DNA of 16,718 nucleotides from Pseudomonadaceae bacterium UBA5811 (lineage in GTDB: Bacteria > Pseudomonadota > Gammaproteobacteria > Pseudomonadales > Pseudomonadaceae), in contig DIDB01000063.1 of assembly GCA_002417905.1 (NCBI GenBank), forward strand, positions 1-16,718. The letters are read 5' to 3'. This document shows positions 1 through 6,827 of the stretch, in pieces (position 1 is the stretch's first letter; the number at the start of each line of letters is the position of its first letter). The notes under the pieces were generated by a model that did not search any database, was not told the origin of the DNA, and saw only the letters and a list, made by a program, of their open reading frames with translations. The position numbers and the translations under genes were made by a program.

Positions 1-1
1 C

Positions 2-109
2 CCCACCACCATCGACCCGGCCACCCGCCTGAAACGCCGCCCCAACCCCCGGCTGGCGCTGAAAAAAATGGCCCGCCAATGGCTGGCCAGGGAGGACCAC
101 AACGCATGA
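2..109 (+). CDS. C-terminal end of an unidentified element-borne protein (partial)
   Basis: An open frame enters from the left edge and ends at TGA 107-109. It encodes 35 visible residues, rich in Arg, Lys and Pro, ending in KKMARQWLAREDHNA. Its stop overlaps the next start in an ATGA at 106-109, the tight coupling common in phage early operons. The visible part is too short and too basic to name a family. Given the neighbours (small hypothetical protein, PrtN, integrase) it is probably a prophage or genomic-island gene, but that rests on context only. Confidence 0.55.
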   Translation, partial: PTTIDPATRLKRRPNPRLALKKMARQWLAREDHNA

Positions 110-288
110 ACCACAACAGCGAACTGCGCCCTCGCCACCATGCCCTGCGCATCATCGAACTGGCCACCAAAGAAGAACGCCAGCAGGCACTGGCCGAACT
201 GGACGACGACATGCGGCCACCGGTTGAAATGCTGGTCCGCAGCCTGTGGCCCAAAGTCCTGCGCAAAAGCCAGGAGAGCCGGCCATGA
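106..288 (+). CDS. Small hypothetical protein (60 aa) in the prtN operon
   Basis: The frame starts MNHNSELRPRHHALRIIEL and ends at TGA 286-288. I chose the start at 106 because it gives an ATGA overlap with the upstream gene. An earlier ATG at 79 lies inside that gene. The stop in turn overlaps the PrtN start at 285, so three genes are chained by 4-base overlaps and are probably translationally coupled. The protein is charged, looks helical (RIIELATKEERQQALAELDD), and has no membrane segment or cysteines. I do not recognise the family. Position and size fit an accessory protein of a prophage control region, but no function can be assigned. Confidence 0.6.
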   Translation: MNHNSELRPRHHALRIIELATKEERQQALAELDDDMRPPVEMLVRSLWPKVLRKSQESRP

Positions 289-566
289 ATACCGCCTTTC
301 TGCTGATGGCCCAGTACAACGGGCAGGCGATCATCCCGCTAGAGCAGGTCTGCAGGGACTATTTCTGCCATCTGTCGCCAGAGATGTTCCAGCGTAAGGT
401 ACTGGCCGGGCAGATCAAGATTCCAATTACCCGGATCGAGAACAGCCAGAAGTCACCCAGAGGCATTCATATCGACGATCTGGCCCGCTATCTGGATGAA
501 CGGTGGGCAGCAGCCCAGAAGGAGCTCAAGCAGCTCAACCGGACGGGAGTGGTCTGGACAGGCTGA
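285..566 (+). CDS. prtN: PrtN-type pyocin activator protein
   Basis: This is a 93-aa protein starting MNTAFLLMAQYNGQAIIPLE. It keeps the features I associate with the PrtN / pyocin-activator family: an N-terminal LLMAQ, a central DYFCHLSPEMFQRKV segment, IPITRIENSQKS, and a G-hydrophobic-HIDDLARYLDERWAAAQKE end. In P. aeruginosa PrtN is a DNA-binding activator of pyocin genes, repressed by PrtR and released after RecA activation. A related activator in a prophage would couple element genes to DNA damage. The start at 285 is preceded by AGGAG near 271 and overlaps the previous stop. A longer frame from 246 has no comparable site. The 3' end overlaps the opposing integrase gene by 32 bases. No PrtR-like repressor is in the window, so the regulatory partner is unknown. 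Confidence 0.85.
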   Translation: MNTAFLLMAQYNGQAIIPLEQVCRDYFCHLSPEMFQRKVLAGQIKIPITRIENSQKSPRGIHIDDLARYLDERWAAAQKELKQLNRTGVVWTG

Positions 567-1668
567 TCCTGACGGGTGAGGCGATGATTACGGGGAGCCA
601 TGCCCAGCCTGCATAGGGGTCTCCCCGTCCCTTAAGATGGGTATAGCGGCGCATGGAGTTCCAGTTCCGGTGCCCGGATACTGAGGCCACCCGGGGAATA
701 TCCCAGTCCATTTCAAACAGGCGGCTGACCCCTTCATGGCGCAGGTCGTGAAAAGTGAGCCCATCAATGCCACAAAACTTGCAGGCCCGTGCAAAGCTGG
801 CCGAGATGGACTGCTCACCATAGGGGAAAATCTCAGCTGCCACCCGAGGCATGCTATGGAGAATCTGCCAAGCTTCATCCGGCAGATGGCACCAGACATG
901 GTTGCCGATTTTCTGCCCGGGGTTTTTCATGTCCCGCACCAAAATGCGCTGGTTGGGCGGATCCAGATCATCCCAGAGAATCCGGGTAATTTCAGCCTGG
1001 CGCCGGGTTGAGTACAAGGCAAAGCCCACTACTTTCAGCATGTTGATGGAGGCAGGCCTGTAATCAAGGATTCCCTGGAAGTATTTTAGCAGGCGGTCCA
1101 GCTCATCTGGTGTGGGCCGACGCTCACGTTCGGCATTTTTTAGCCCATGCCCGAGCCGACGAAGAACCAGCCGGGCGTCAGTGATGGCTGAGCGGTCTAC
1201 CGCATAGCCCCAGGCCACCCGGGCAATCGCCAGCACAGCGCCAATGTGGGCCAGGTCGTTACCAACCGTCTGGGCTTTGACCTGCCCACCTTCAGGGCTC
1301 ATCCGCCAGCGGGCATAATCCACGATGACCTGGGCGGTAATCTCCTGTTCCAGAAGCTGCCCAAAGGGTGTCCGCGCTACAGCCTCAAGCGTGGCCCGCT
1401 TGGTGCGGCCAATATCCATATCCTGACGATGCTCATCAAGGTAACGGGTAATCATATCGCCCAGCGTGACTCCCATGCGCCCGGCCCGCTCAATAGCTCC
1501 CGGCACGGCCAGCTCACTCTCCCGCCGCCTTGCCCAGGCTTGGGCAGCGGCTTTCCGGTCAAAGGTCTGTGCCTCCTGATAGACTTGGACCCCATCACGA
1601 AACAGTCTGATCTGTGCGGTATAGCCAATGGTTCCGTCTTTTCGCTTGCGGGATCGTATGGTTGCCAT
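535..1668 (-). CDS. int: Site-specific tyrosine recombinase (phage-type integrase), dusA-associated
   Basis: This 377-aa protein starts MATIRSRKRKDGTIGYTAQI. An N-terminal arm-binding-like segment (about 1-50) is followed by a SAM-like core-binding region (about 66-160) and the catalytic domain (about 185-345). The catalytic set is visible: R223 in RRQAEI, K248 in MKNPG, H307 and R310 in HDLR, H333 in SGHRNW, and nucleophile Y342 in RRYTHL. It should carry out integration and excision of the element. It lies directly against the 5' end of dusA and is transcribed away from it, the layout described for integrases that target dusA. The open frame continues upstream into dusA sequence, but the ATG at 1668 starts the conserved N-terminus. 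I see no clear Shine-Dalgarno site there. The 3' end overlaps prtN convergently. Confidence 0.93.
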   Translation of the reverse strand: MATIRSRKRKDGTIGYTAQIRLFRDGVQVYQEAQTFDRKAAAQAWARRRESELAVPGAIERAGRMGVTLGDMITRYLDEHRQDMDIGRTKRATLEAVARTPFGQLLEQEITAQVIVDYARWRMSPEGGQVKAQTVGNDLAHIGAVLAIARVAWGYAVDRSAITDARLVLRRLGHGLKNAERERRPTPDELDRLLKYFQGILDYRPASINMLKVVGFALYSTRRQAEITRILWDDLDPPNQRILVRDMKNPGQKIGNHVWCHLPDEAWQILHSMPRVAAEIFPYGEQSISASFARACKFCGIDGLTFHDLRHEGVSRLFEMDWDIPRVASVSGHRNWNSMRRYTHLKGRGDPYAGWAWLPVIIASPVRISLSRPLPSG

Positions 1669-1671
1669 GGC

Positions 1672-1710
1672 ACTGGTACATGAAGAATTTATACTGGTAA
1701 ATTGTACCAG
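1672..1710. promoter_or_regulatory. CTGGTA repeat cluster between int and dusA (probable operator or recombination-factor site)
   Basis: CTGGTACA at 1673-1680 pairs with an inverted TGTACCAG at 1703-1710. A second direct copy, ACTGGTA, lies at 1693-1699, exactly 21 bases (about two helical turns) after ACTGGTA at 1672-1678. The copy at 1694-1699 also forms a tight palindrome with TACCAG at 1705-1710. The cluster sits four bases upstream of the int start codon and covers possible -10 elements on both strands (TATACT at 1690-1695 on plus, TATAAA at 1688-1693 on minus). It could bind a repressor, an excisionase or the integrase itself. The repeats are seen directly; the role is inferred. Confidence 0.5.
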
Positions 1711-1723
1711 CGAGCATCTAAAA

Positions 1724-2779
1724 ATGCCTGAAAACACCCGGAAACGCCCAGAAAGCATGCACCCTGACACCCCACAAAAAACCGCATCAAAGCCAGAAAG
1801 TACGCGGCCTGCAGTCTGTCGGCGCTTTTGCGTGGCGCCGATGATGGATTGGACTGACAGGCACTTCCGCTTTTTTGCCCGCCTGCTCAGCAAACAGGCG
1901 CTGCTCTATACGGAAATGGTGACGACAGGAGCCCTGCTCCATGGGGATCAGGCCCGTTTTCTGAACCACGAGCCTGCCGAGCAGCCTCTGGCCCTGCAAC
2001 TGGGTGGCAGTGTACCTGCAGAGCTGGCCCGATGTGCCCGGCTGGGTGAGGCAGCTGGTTATGCCGAAATAAACCTGAATGCTGGCTGCCCCAGTGACCG
2101 GGTCCAGAACAATATGATCGGTGCCTGCCTGATGGCTCATCCTGAGCGGGTCGCTGACTGCATCAAGGCTATGCGCGATGCAACCAGTCTGGAAATCACG
2201 GTCAAGCACCGCATTGGTATCAATGGCCGCGACAGCTATACCGAACTCTGTGATTTTGTAGGCCAATTACAGGAGGCCGGCTGCCAAACATTTATTGTGC
2301 ATGCCCGGATCGCCATTCTTGAAGGGCTGTCGCCCAAACAGAACCGGGAAATTCCCCCCCTGCGCCATGAGGTGGCTGCACAGTTGAAACAGGACTTCCC
2401 GGATCTTGAGCTTATCCTGAATGGTGGACTGAAAACGCTGGAGGATTGCCAGAAACAGCTGGGAGTATTCGATGGGGTCATGGTAGGCCGTGAAGCCTAC
2501 CAGAACAGTTATATGCTGGCTTACGTCGACCAGCTGCTGTTTGATCCGGACAGCCCGGTTATCAGCCGTCATGCAGCCTTGCTGGCGCTTCGCCCCTACA
2601 TTGTCCGCCACCTTGCAGCCGGTGGAGCCCTGCATCACATGACCCGGCATCTGCTGGGCCTGGCCCATGGCTTCCCGGGCGCCCGGCGCTTCCGGCAGCT
2701 GCTCTCAGCAGATATACACCAGAGCAGCTCTCCCCTGGCACTGCTGGATCAGGCAACTGAACTGCTAACTGGATACTAA
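1724..2779 (+). CDS. dusA: tRNA-dihydrouridine synthase DusA, with 5' end remodelled by the integrated element
   Basis: DusA is an FMN enzyme that reduces uridine to dihydrouridine in the tRNA D-loop (U20/U20a in E. coli). Family motifs are intact: [12 protein letters not shown] (FMN site), [17 protein letters not shown], the catalytic Cys in [14 protein letters not shown] (codon 2087-2089), [31 protein letters not shown] and [10 protein letters not shown]. The 5' end is uncertain. ATG 1724 has a weak GAG nine bases before it and gives 351 aa. ATG 1757 has no visible ribosome site and gives 340 aa, nearer the usual length. The segment before RRFCVAP is a Pro/Lys/Thr-rich stretch unlike the enzyme core and probably comes partly from the element. 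The gene probably still makes functional enzyme. The transaldolase gene follows after 40 bases and may be cotranscribed. Confidence 0.92.
   Translation: MPENTRKRPESMHPDTPQKTASKPESTRPAVCRRFCVAPMMDWTDRHFRFFARLLSKQALLYTEMVTTGALLHGDQARFLNHEPAEQPLALQLGGSVPAELARCARLGEAAGYAEINLNAGCPSDRVQNNMIGACLMAHPERVADCIKAMRDATSLEITVKHRIGINGRDSYTELCDFVGQLQEAGCQTFIVHARIAILEGLSPKQNREIPPLRHEVAAQLKQDFPDLELILNGGLKTLEDCQKQLGVFDGVMVGREAYQNSYMLAYVDQLLFDPDSPVISRHAALLALRPYIVRHLAAGGALHHMTRHLLGLAHGFPGARRFRQLLSADIHQSSSPLALLDQATELLTGY
1829..1860. other. Probable attachment-site core at the 5' end of dusA
   Basis: This stretch encodes [11 protein letters not shown], the conserved FMN-binding start of DusA. Integrases of the dusA-targeting family recombine near this 5' region and leave a direct repeat at both element ends. 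The integrase gene reading away from this point, and the unusual coding sequence just upstream of it, place the crossover at or near here. The matching repeat at the other end of the element lies outside the window, so the exact limits cannot be set. Confidence 0.45.
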
Positions 2780-2819
2780 GCTTCGGGCCCCACTCTCATT
2801 TACAGGACGAGCCATCACC

Positions 2820-3743
2820 ATGACTTCCAAACTGGACCAGCTGAAGGCCTATACCACTGTTGTCGCGGATACAGGCGATCTGGATGCGATCGCTCAGCTC
2901 AGGCCAGAAGATGCCACCACCAATCCCTCACTGCTGCTGAAAGCTGCAGCCCTGCCCCGCTATGCTGGGCACCTGCAGGAAGCAGCCACCCGGGCCAGAG
3001 GTGATGCCGGGCTAGCCTGCGACCTGTTTGCCGTCGCCGTTGGCCAGGAGATCCTTGGTGAAATTCCGGGCAGGATCTCCACCGAGGTGGATGCACGTCT
3101 ATCCTTTGACAGCCAGGCTACCCGGCAGCGGGCAGAACGACTGATAGCCCTTTATGAACAGATCGGAGTCAGCCGGGAGCGTGTCCTGATCAAGATTGCC
3201 GCTACCTGGGAAGGTATCCAGGCCGCCCGCCAGCTGGAGCAGGACGGCATCCAGACCAATCTGACCCTGCTATTCTCTTTTGCCCAGGCCACAGCTTGCG
3301 CGGACGCCGGTGTTTATCTGATTTCCCCTTTTGTAGGGCGAATTTATGACTGGTACAAAAAACGTGATGGTCATGACTATCGGCCAGAACAGGATCCTGG
3401 CGTCCAGTCTGTCAGCCGTATTTACCAGTATTACAAGGCCAATGATTATCCGACCGTTATCATGGGGGCCAGCTTTCGCAATATTGGCCAGATCGAAGCT
3501 CTGGCCGGCTGCGATCGCCTGACCATCAGCCCGGAATTACTCCGGCAACTGGCTGGAGATAATGGCTCTCTACCCCGTCGTCTGGCACCAACAGCATCGG
3601 CAGAGCCTTTGCAGCACTTGGGAGAACCTGACTTCCGCTGGAGCATGAATGAAGACGCCATGGCCACAGAGAAACTGGCTGAAGGTATCCGTCAGTTTGC
3701 CCGTGATCAGGAAAAACTCGAAAACCTTCTGAAAAGCCAGTAA
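2820..3743 (+). CDS. tal: Transaldolase (TalB type)
   Basis: This 307-aa protein matches the roughly 317-aa TalB subfamily of the non-oxidative pentose phosphate pathway. The enzyme moves a dihydroxyacetone unit between sedoheptulose-7-phosphate and glyceraldehyde-3-phosphate in the cytoplasm. Expected sequence is present from the start: [20 protein letters not shown] with D17, [20 protein letters not shown] (E89), and the Schiff-base lysine K125 in [12 protein letters not shown]. These are followed by [26 protein letters not shown] and IMGASFRN. An AGGA near 2802 precedes the ATG. It lies 40 bases after dusA with no obvious terminator between. Its TAA directly abuts the TGA of the opposing STAS gene with zero spacing, so transcripts of the two genes probably overlap. 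Confidence 0.97.
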   Translation: MTSKLDQLKAYTTVVADTGDLDAIAQLRPEDATTNPSLLLKAAALPRYAGHLQEAATRARGDAGLACDLFAVAVGQEILGEIPGRISTEVDARLSFDSQATRQRAERLIALYEQIGVSRERVLIKIAATWEGIQAARQLEQDGIQTNLTLLFSFAQATACADAGVYLISPFVGRIYDWYKKRDGHDYRPEQDPGVQSVSRIYQYYKANDYPTVIMGASFRNIGQIEALAGCDRLTISPELLRQLAGDNGSLPRRLAPTASAEPLQHLGEPDFRWSMNEDAMATEKLAEGIRQFARDQEKLENLLKSQ

Positions 3744-4226
3744 TCAGCTGCGCTCCAGCGCGCTGAGCAAATCACGGAAAGCTTCACGATTGGAGTCATT
3801 GAGGCTCATCAGGATCTGATGGGCCTCAATGACCTTGGCCCTGACGACCTCTTCTGACTGATCCTGTTCTGGCAGATCAGCCAACTGTTCGAAACTGGGC
3901 AACACCTCTCTGACGATATTAAACACCTGATCAAACCCCATGGACTCAAGCAGCCGGGTAATATCTGGACAGGTAGTCACCAGAGTAGGCAGCAATCCGG
4001 TTTTCTGGCGGGACAGGATCGAAAGCTTGGCCAGCAAGCCCAACGTTGTGCTGTCAATGCTCCTGGTTTCCGTCAAATCGATAATGATTGAGGAAAACGT
4101 CCGTGCCGAAAAAACTTTTTCAATAGTAGCATCCAGCGCCGAGCAAAGTGTCAGCCGGATTTCACCGACCAGCTTCAGAACAAAACTGCCTTGCCACTCG
4201 GCAAACTGAATTTTTCCGGTAGTCAT
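3744..4226 (-). CDS. STAS-domain anti-sigma factor antagonist (RssC type)
   Basis: This 160-aa protein carries a STAS domain over about residues 5-105. The phosphoacceptor loop reads SIDSTTLGLLA, with S59/T60 where SpoIIAA has DSSGLG; by that alignment T60 is the likely acceptor. After the domain comes a charged, probably helical tail (about 110-160). It overlaps the upstream response-regulator phosphatase by an ATGA (4223-4226), which indicates coupled translation and a partner pair. The phosphatase would remove phosphate from this protein, which could then bind an anti-sigma kinase. In P. aeruginosa the same pair sits beside tal (PA2797/PA2798). The cognate anti-sigma kinase is not in this window. 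Confidence 0.85.
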   Translation of the reverse strand: MTTGKIQFAEWQGSFVLKLVGEIRLTLCSALDATIEKVFSARTFSSIIIDLTETRSIDSTTLGLLAKLSILSRQKTGLLPTLVTTCPDITRLLESMGFDQVFNIVREVLPSFEQLADLPEQDQSEEVVRAKVIEAHQILMSLNDSNREAFRDLLSALERS

Positions 4227-5416
4227 GTGAGGTTCCTGTTCAGGACCAGCAGGGCAATATCATCTGCCCTGTCTTTCAGACCTGCCAGCCCAAGCGCCTG
4301 TCCCAACCCTTCAAGTGTGCCGCCAGCCCGGGCGACCAGACCGGGCAAAGCATCTTCCTTGTTACGCAACGAATCCCCTGGTAACAGCTCCAGTACACCA
4401 TCCGAGAACAGGGTCAAGCTGAAAGCGGCAGGCAAGGACAACTGATAATCCGCATAACAGGCATCCAGGAACAGCCCCACTGGCAGTCCCCGTCCCTCCA
4501 GGTAACAGGCCTGGCCACTGGCATACAGAACTGGCAGCGGCAAATGCCCTCCAATGCTGTAATGCAGAATATCCTGCTCCAGATCGATGACTCCGCCCAG
4601 CATGGTGACATGCTTGCCCAAATTGCAATTCAGCAACCCCCGGTTGATATGCCCCAGAACCTCTGAAGGCCGGAACTCGGGCAACACGCCGCCATGATGA
4701 CGACGGGACTCATACAGTAACCGTGTAGTCATGAACTTCAGCAGCACGGTCACAAAGGCTGAGGAAGCACCATGTCCGGAAACATCCGCCAGGTAAAACA
4801 CGATCCGGCGTTCATCTACCCGAAAGTAATCAACAAAATCGCCCGAAAGATACAGAGATGGAATGATCTGATGGGAAAAACACAGGGCTCCCACCTGCCA
4901 TGGCGTCTCTGGCAACATGTTCATCTGCACCTGACGGCCGGCATCCTGATCTTCCTGTAACAGATGCAGGCTGGCCCGCAGATCCCGGTTAGCAATCTCC
5001 AGCTGCTCCCGGTAGCGGGAGTTTTCCAGTTGCAGACGACTGCGCTCCAGGGCCCGGCACACTGAATGCTCAAGAACGGCAAGATCCTCTATGGGCTTGA
5101 TCAGGTAATCGGCAGCCCCGAGCCGCAAGGCCTCAACCACATCAGACATCACACCGGCCCCGGACACCACGATGACAGGTATACTGCGATTCTGCCTGGC
5201 CAGCTGGCTGATCAGCTCAAGACCATCCATTTGCGGCATGCGCAAGTCACAAACAACCAGATCTGGTGGCTTTTGCGTGCATAACGCCAAACCCTGCAGG
5301 CTGCTGGCTGTCTGCACTACCCGGAAGCCACTGTCTTCCAGATAGGCCGCCAAACTAGCCCGGACTACATCGTCATCATCAATGATCAGCAATGTAGCAT
5401 CATGAGGGATGGACAT
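4223..5416 (-). CDS. rssB: Response regulator with PP2C/SpoIIE-type phosphatase output (Pseudomonas RssB type)
   Basis: This 397-aa cytoplasmic regulator has an N-terminal receiver (about 7-120) with acidic D13-D16, phosphoacceptor D57 in CDLRMPQMDG, S85 and K107 in YLIKPIED. A coiled linker (about 120-160) follows, then a PP2C phosphatase domain (about 175-395). Metal-binding aspartates are visible at D193 (SGDFVDYF), D211 (ADVSGHG), D339 (FSDGVLE) and D386 (RADDIALL). Phosphorylation of the receiver probably tunes dephosphorylation of the STAS partner, whose start codon overlaps this stop. The Pseudomonas RssB proteins have this layout, unlike E. coli RssB, whose C-terminal domain is a degenerate adaptor. 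The symbol follows Pseudomonas usage and does not imply an RpoS adaptor role. No sensor kinase lies nearby. Confidence 0.9.
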   Translation of the reverse strand: MSIPHDATLLIIDDDDVVRASLAAYLEDSGFRVVQTASSLQGLALCTQKPPDLVVCDLRMPQMDGLELISQLARQNRSIPVIVVSGAGVMSDVVEALRLGAADYLIKPIEDLAVLEHSVCRALERSRLQLENSRYREQLEIANRDLRASLHLLQEDQDAGRQVQMNMLPETPWQVGALCFSHQIIPSLYLSGDFVDYFRVDERRIVFYLADVSGHGASSAFVTVLLKFMTTRLLYESRRHHGGVLPEFRPSEVLGHINRGLLNCNLGKHVTMLGGVIDLEQDILHYSIGGHLPLPVLYASGQACYLEGRGLPVGLFLDACYADYQLSLPAAFSLTLFSDGVLELLPGDSLRNKEDALPGLVARAGGTLEGLGQALGLAGLKDRADDIALLVLNRNLT

Positions 5417-5471
5417 GTTTCTACCGGGTGATATGCACGACTGGACTGGAACGGACCAGCCTGATCAGCAG

Positions 5472-5500
5472 ACAGTACCCTGACATAAAGCCGCTTTCAA
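5472..5500 (-). promoter_or_regulatory. Probable sigma70 promoter for rssB-STAS
   Basis: On the minus strand TTGAAA (5495-5500) and TACTGT (5472-5477) are separated by exactly 17 bases. Transcription would start near 5465 and leave a leader of about 50 bases before the ATG at 5416. This is the best promoter-like pair in the 203-base gap between rssB and mlaA. Confidence 0.5.
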
Positions 5501-5562
5501 GGCATTTGGCCCCGCGAGCGGCTCAATTAAATGGCCAAGATCCACCTGTCACCAGAAACACC

Positions 5563-5580
5563 CCCTGTCCTCTGACAGGG
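5563..5580 (-). terminator. Hairpin downstream of mlaA, probable terminator
   Basis: CCCTGTC (5563-5569) pairs perfectly with GACAGGG (5574-5580) around a 4-base loop, 39 bases past the mlaA stop. On the minus strand the hairpin is followed by GGTGTTTCTGG, only a weak U-rich tail, so termination may be incomplete or factor-assisted. Confidence 0.5.
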
Positions 5581-5619
5581 AGCCTTCTTCCTTTACCAGT
5601 AGCCTGCCCTGAAGCAGCA

Positions 5620-6330
5620 TCAGAAGTCGTCAACTACCTTGCCATCTTTGGCAAGGAATTCACGATTCTGCAGATAAGCATTACGCACGAATACGTAACG
5701 ATCCCCTGTAATCAGCTTTTCCTTGGACAAAAGATCCGCCCGCGTATCGATAACCTGCGCGGCAAACGCGCCCGCCGAGATAGCAGTGCTATTGATGTAA
5801 ACATAAGGCTGGGCAAACATGTCAGGCACCTGGCCCACACCATCCCGGACAGTCATCGGCCCAAAGAACGGCAGAACCAGATAAGGACCACTGCCCAGCC
5901 CCCACACTGCCAGTGTCTGGCCAAAGTCTTCCTGATGGCGCGGTAGCCCCATCCAGGTTGCTACATCAAACAGGCCACCAATACCGAGCGTCGTATTGAA
6001 CAGGATACGGCCTGTATCTGAACCGGCATCTACAAGCTTGCCCTGCAGCAGGTTGTTGAGCAGGTTGACACCATCCCCAACATTGAGGAAAGCGTTGTGA
6101 ACACCTGTCTGGACAATTTCCGGCGTGACTTTCTTGTACCCTTCAGCAACCGGTTTGAATGTCCAGCGGTCCAGTGTATCGTTAAACGAGAACATCTTCC
6201 GGTTGAAATTTTCCCACGGATCAGGATTGACGCCTTCATCTGCCGCCAGCAGCGACCCCGATCCCATCATGGCTACCGCAAGCGGCAGGGCCTTGACAGC
6301 ATCCAACCATTTTGTCCCTAGCTTGAGCAT
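5620..6330 (-). CDS. mlaA: MlaA/VacJ family outer-membrane lipid-asymmetry protein
   Basis: This 236-aa protein has the family signature DPWENFNRKMFSFNDTLD (37-54), then KPVAEGY, NAFLNVGDGVNLLNNLLQG, FNTTLGIGGLFDVA, EDFGQTLAVWGLGSGPYLVLPFFGP and YVFVRNAYLQ. MlaA removes misplaced phospholipids from the outer leaflet of the outer membrane and passes them to MlaC for return to the inner membrane. The start at 6330 has AGGAG eight bases upstream. The N-terminus (about 1-30) is a hydrophobic export signal ending GSGSLLAADEG, with no cysteine. A lipobox is therefore absent, whereas E. coli MlaA is a lipoprotein (VGC). Signal peptidase I cleavage near A29/A30 is more likely. The mlaBCDEF genes are not in the window, as is usual because mlaA often stands alone. 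Confidence 0.93.
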   Translation of the reverse strand: MLKLGTKWLDAVKALPLAVAMMGSGSLLAADEGVNPDPWENFNRKMFSFNDTLDRWTFKPVAEGYKKVTPEIVQTGVHNAFLNVGDGVNLLNNLLQGKLVDAGSDTGRILFNTTLGIGGLFDVATWMGLPRHQEDFGQTLAVWGLGSGPYLVLPFFGPMTVRDGVGQVPDMFAQPYVYINSTAISAGAFAAQVIDTRADLLSKEKLITGDRYVFVRNAYLQNREFLAKDGKVVDDF

Positions 6331-6358
6331 TTAAAGACTCCTGTAACAAATACCGTAG

Positions 6359-6417
6359 GACGGCACTACCGTCTGGATTTAGAGTGATTATATCGCCACA
6401 CGTGGAGGCATATTCAA
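6359..6417 (-). promoter_or_regulatory. Candidate mlaA promoter with leader hairpin
   Basis: The minus strand has a perfect TATAAT (6387-6392) with TTGAAT (6412-6417) upstream at a long 19-base spacing. Transcription would begin near 6380. The resulting leader has a 5-bp hairpin, GACGG/CCGTC (6359-6363 with 6369-6373), before the AGGAG and ATG. The -10 is convincing; the -35 assignment is weaker. Confidence 0.45.
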
Positions 6418-6557
6418 AAATCATGCACACAAGGAACTTTTACGTCCTGAGAAAAGATTTATCCAGGGACGCCCCAAATTGCAATGCCTGATTTAATCTT
6501 CTGGCCAAACTTTTGTTCAATGTTTTCAACACCCCGACCCGAGTATAAGGAGTCTCC

Positions 6558-6824
6558 ATGTCCACTGATAACCTGCAAGGCCAGATCCGGGAGCTGCGAA
6601 GCCAGCTGGAGCATACGGGCACCATGAGCCCGGAAGAGCGCAAGAGCCTTGAGTCCCTTGTTTCTGACATTGAGCAGCACCTGCGGGGCAACCAGCCAGA
6701 AGTGCCCCATGACACCCTGTCCGACAGCCTTGACCTTGCGGTAGAGCGTTTTGAAATCAGCCATCCCACCATTGCCATGACCCTCAGAAATATCATGCAG
6801 AGCCTGATCAGCATCGGCATCTAA
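6558..6824 (+). CDS. DUF4404 family small protein
   Basis: This 88-aa protein begins MSTDNLQGQIRELRSQLEHT and contains MSPEERKSLESLVSDIEQHL, then AVERFEISHPTIAMTLRNIMQSLISIGI. I recognise this as DUF4404, a short helical family common in Pseudomonas and relatives; its role is unknown to me. A strong AAGGAG lies about 7 bases before the ATG. It has no signal peptide, cysteines or membrane helix. The N-terminal half should be a coiled coil or helical hairpin, and the C-terminal part is amphipathic. It is divergent from mlaA across a 227-base gap and ends three bases before the opposing queF stop. Confidence 0.85.
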   Translation: MSTDNLQGQIRELRSQLEHTGTMSPEERKSLESLVSDIEQHLRGNQPEVPHDTLSDSLDLAVERFEISHPTIAMTLRNIMQSLISIGI

Positions 6825-6827
6825 GCA

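Noticed and set aside
1669..1893. Upstream extension of the integrase frame into dusA (75 extra residues)
   Set aside because: The added residues are Cys/Ser/Arg-rich antisense of dusA. MATIRSRKRKDG at 1668 is a typical integrase N-terminus.
5506..5538. TTGGCC/GGCCAA inverted repeat with inner CCGC/GCGG
   Set aside because: It lies upstream of the probable rssB promoter, with imperfect and widely spaced arms. It may be chance in GC-rich DNA.
5428..5946. 172-aa plus-strand open frame over the rssB-mlaA gap and mlaA
   Set aside because: It mostly lies antisense to mlaA, has no ribosome site and no recognisable motif, so it is a shadow frame.
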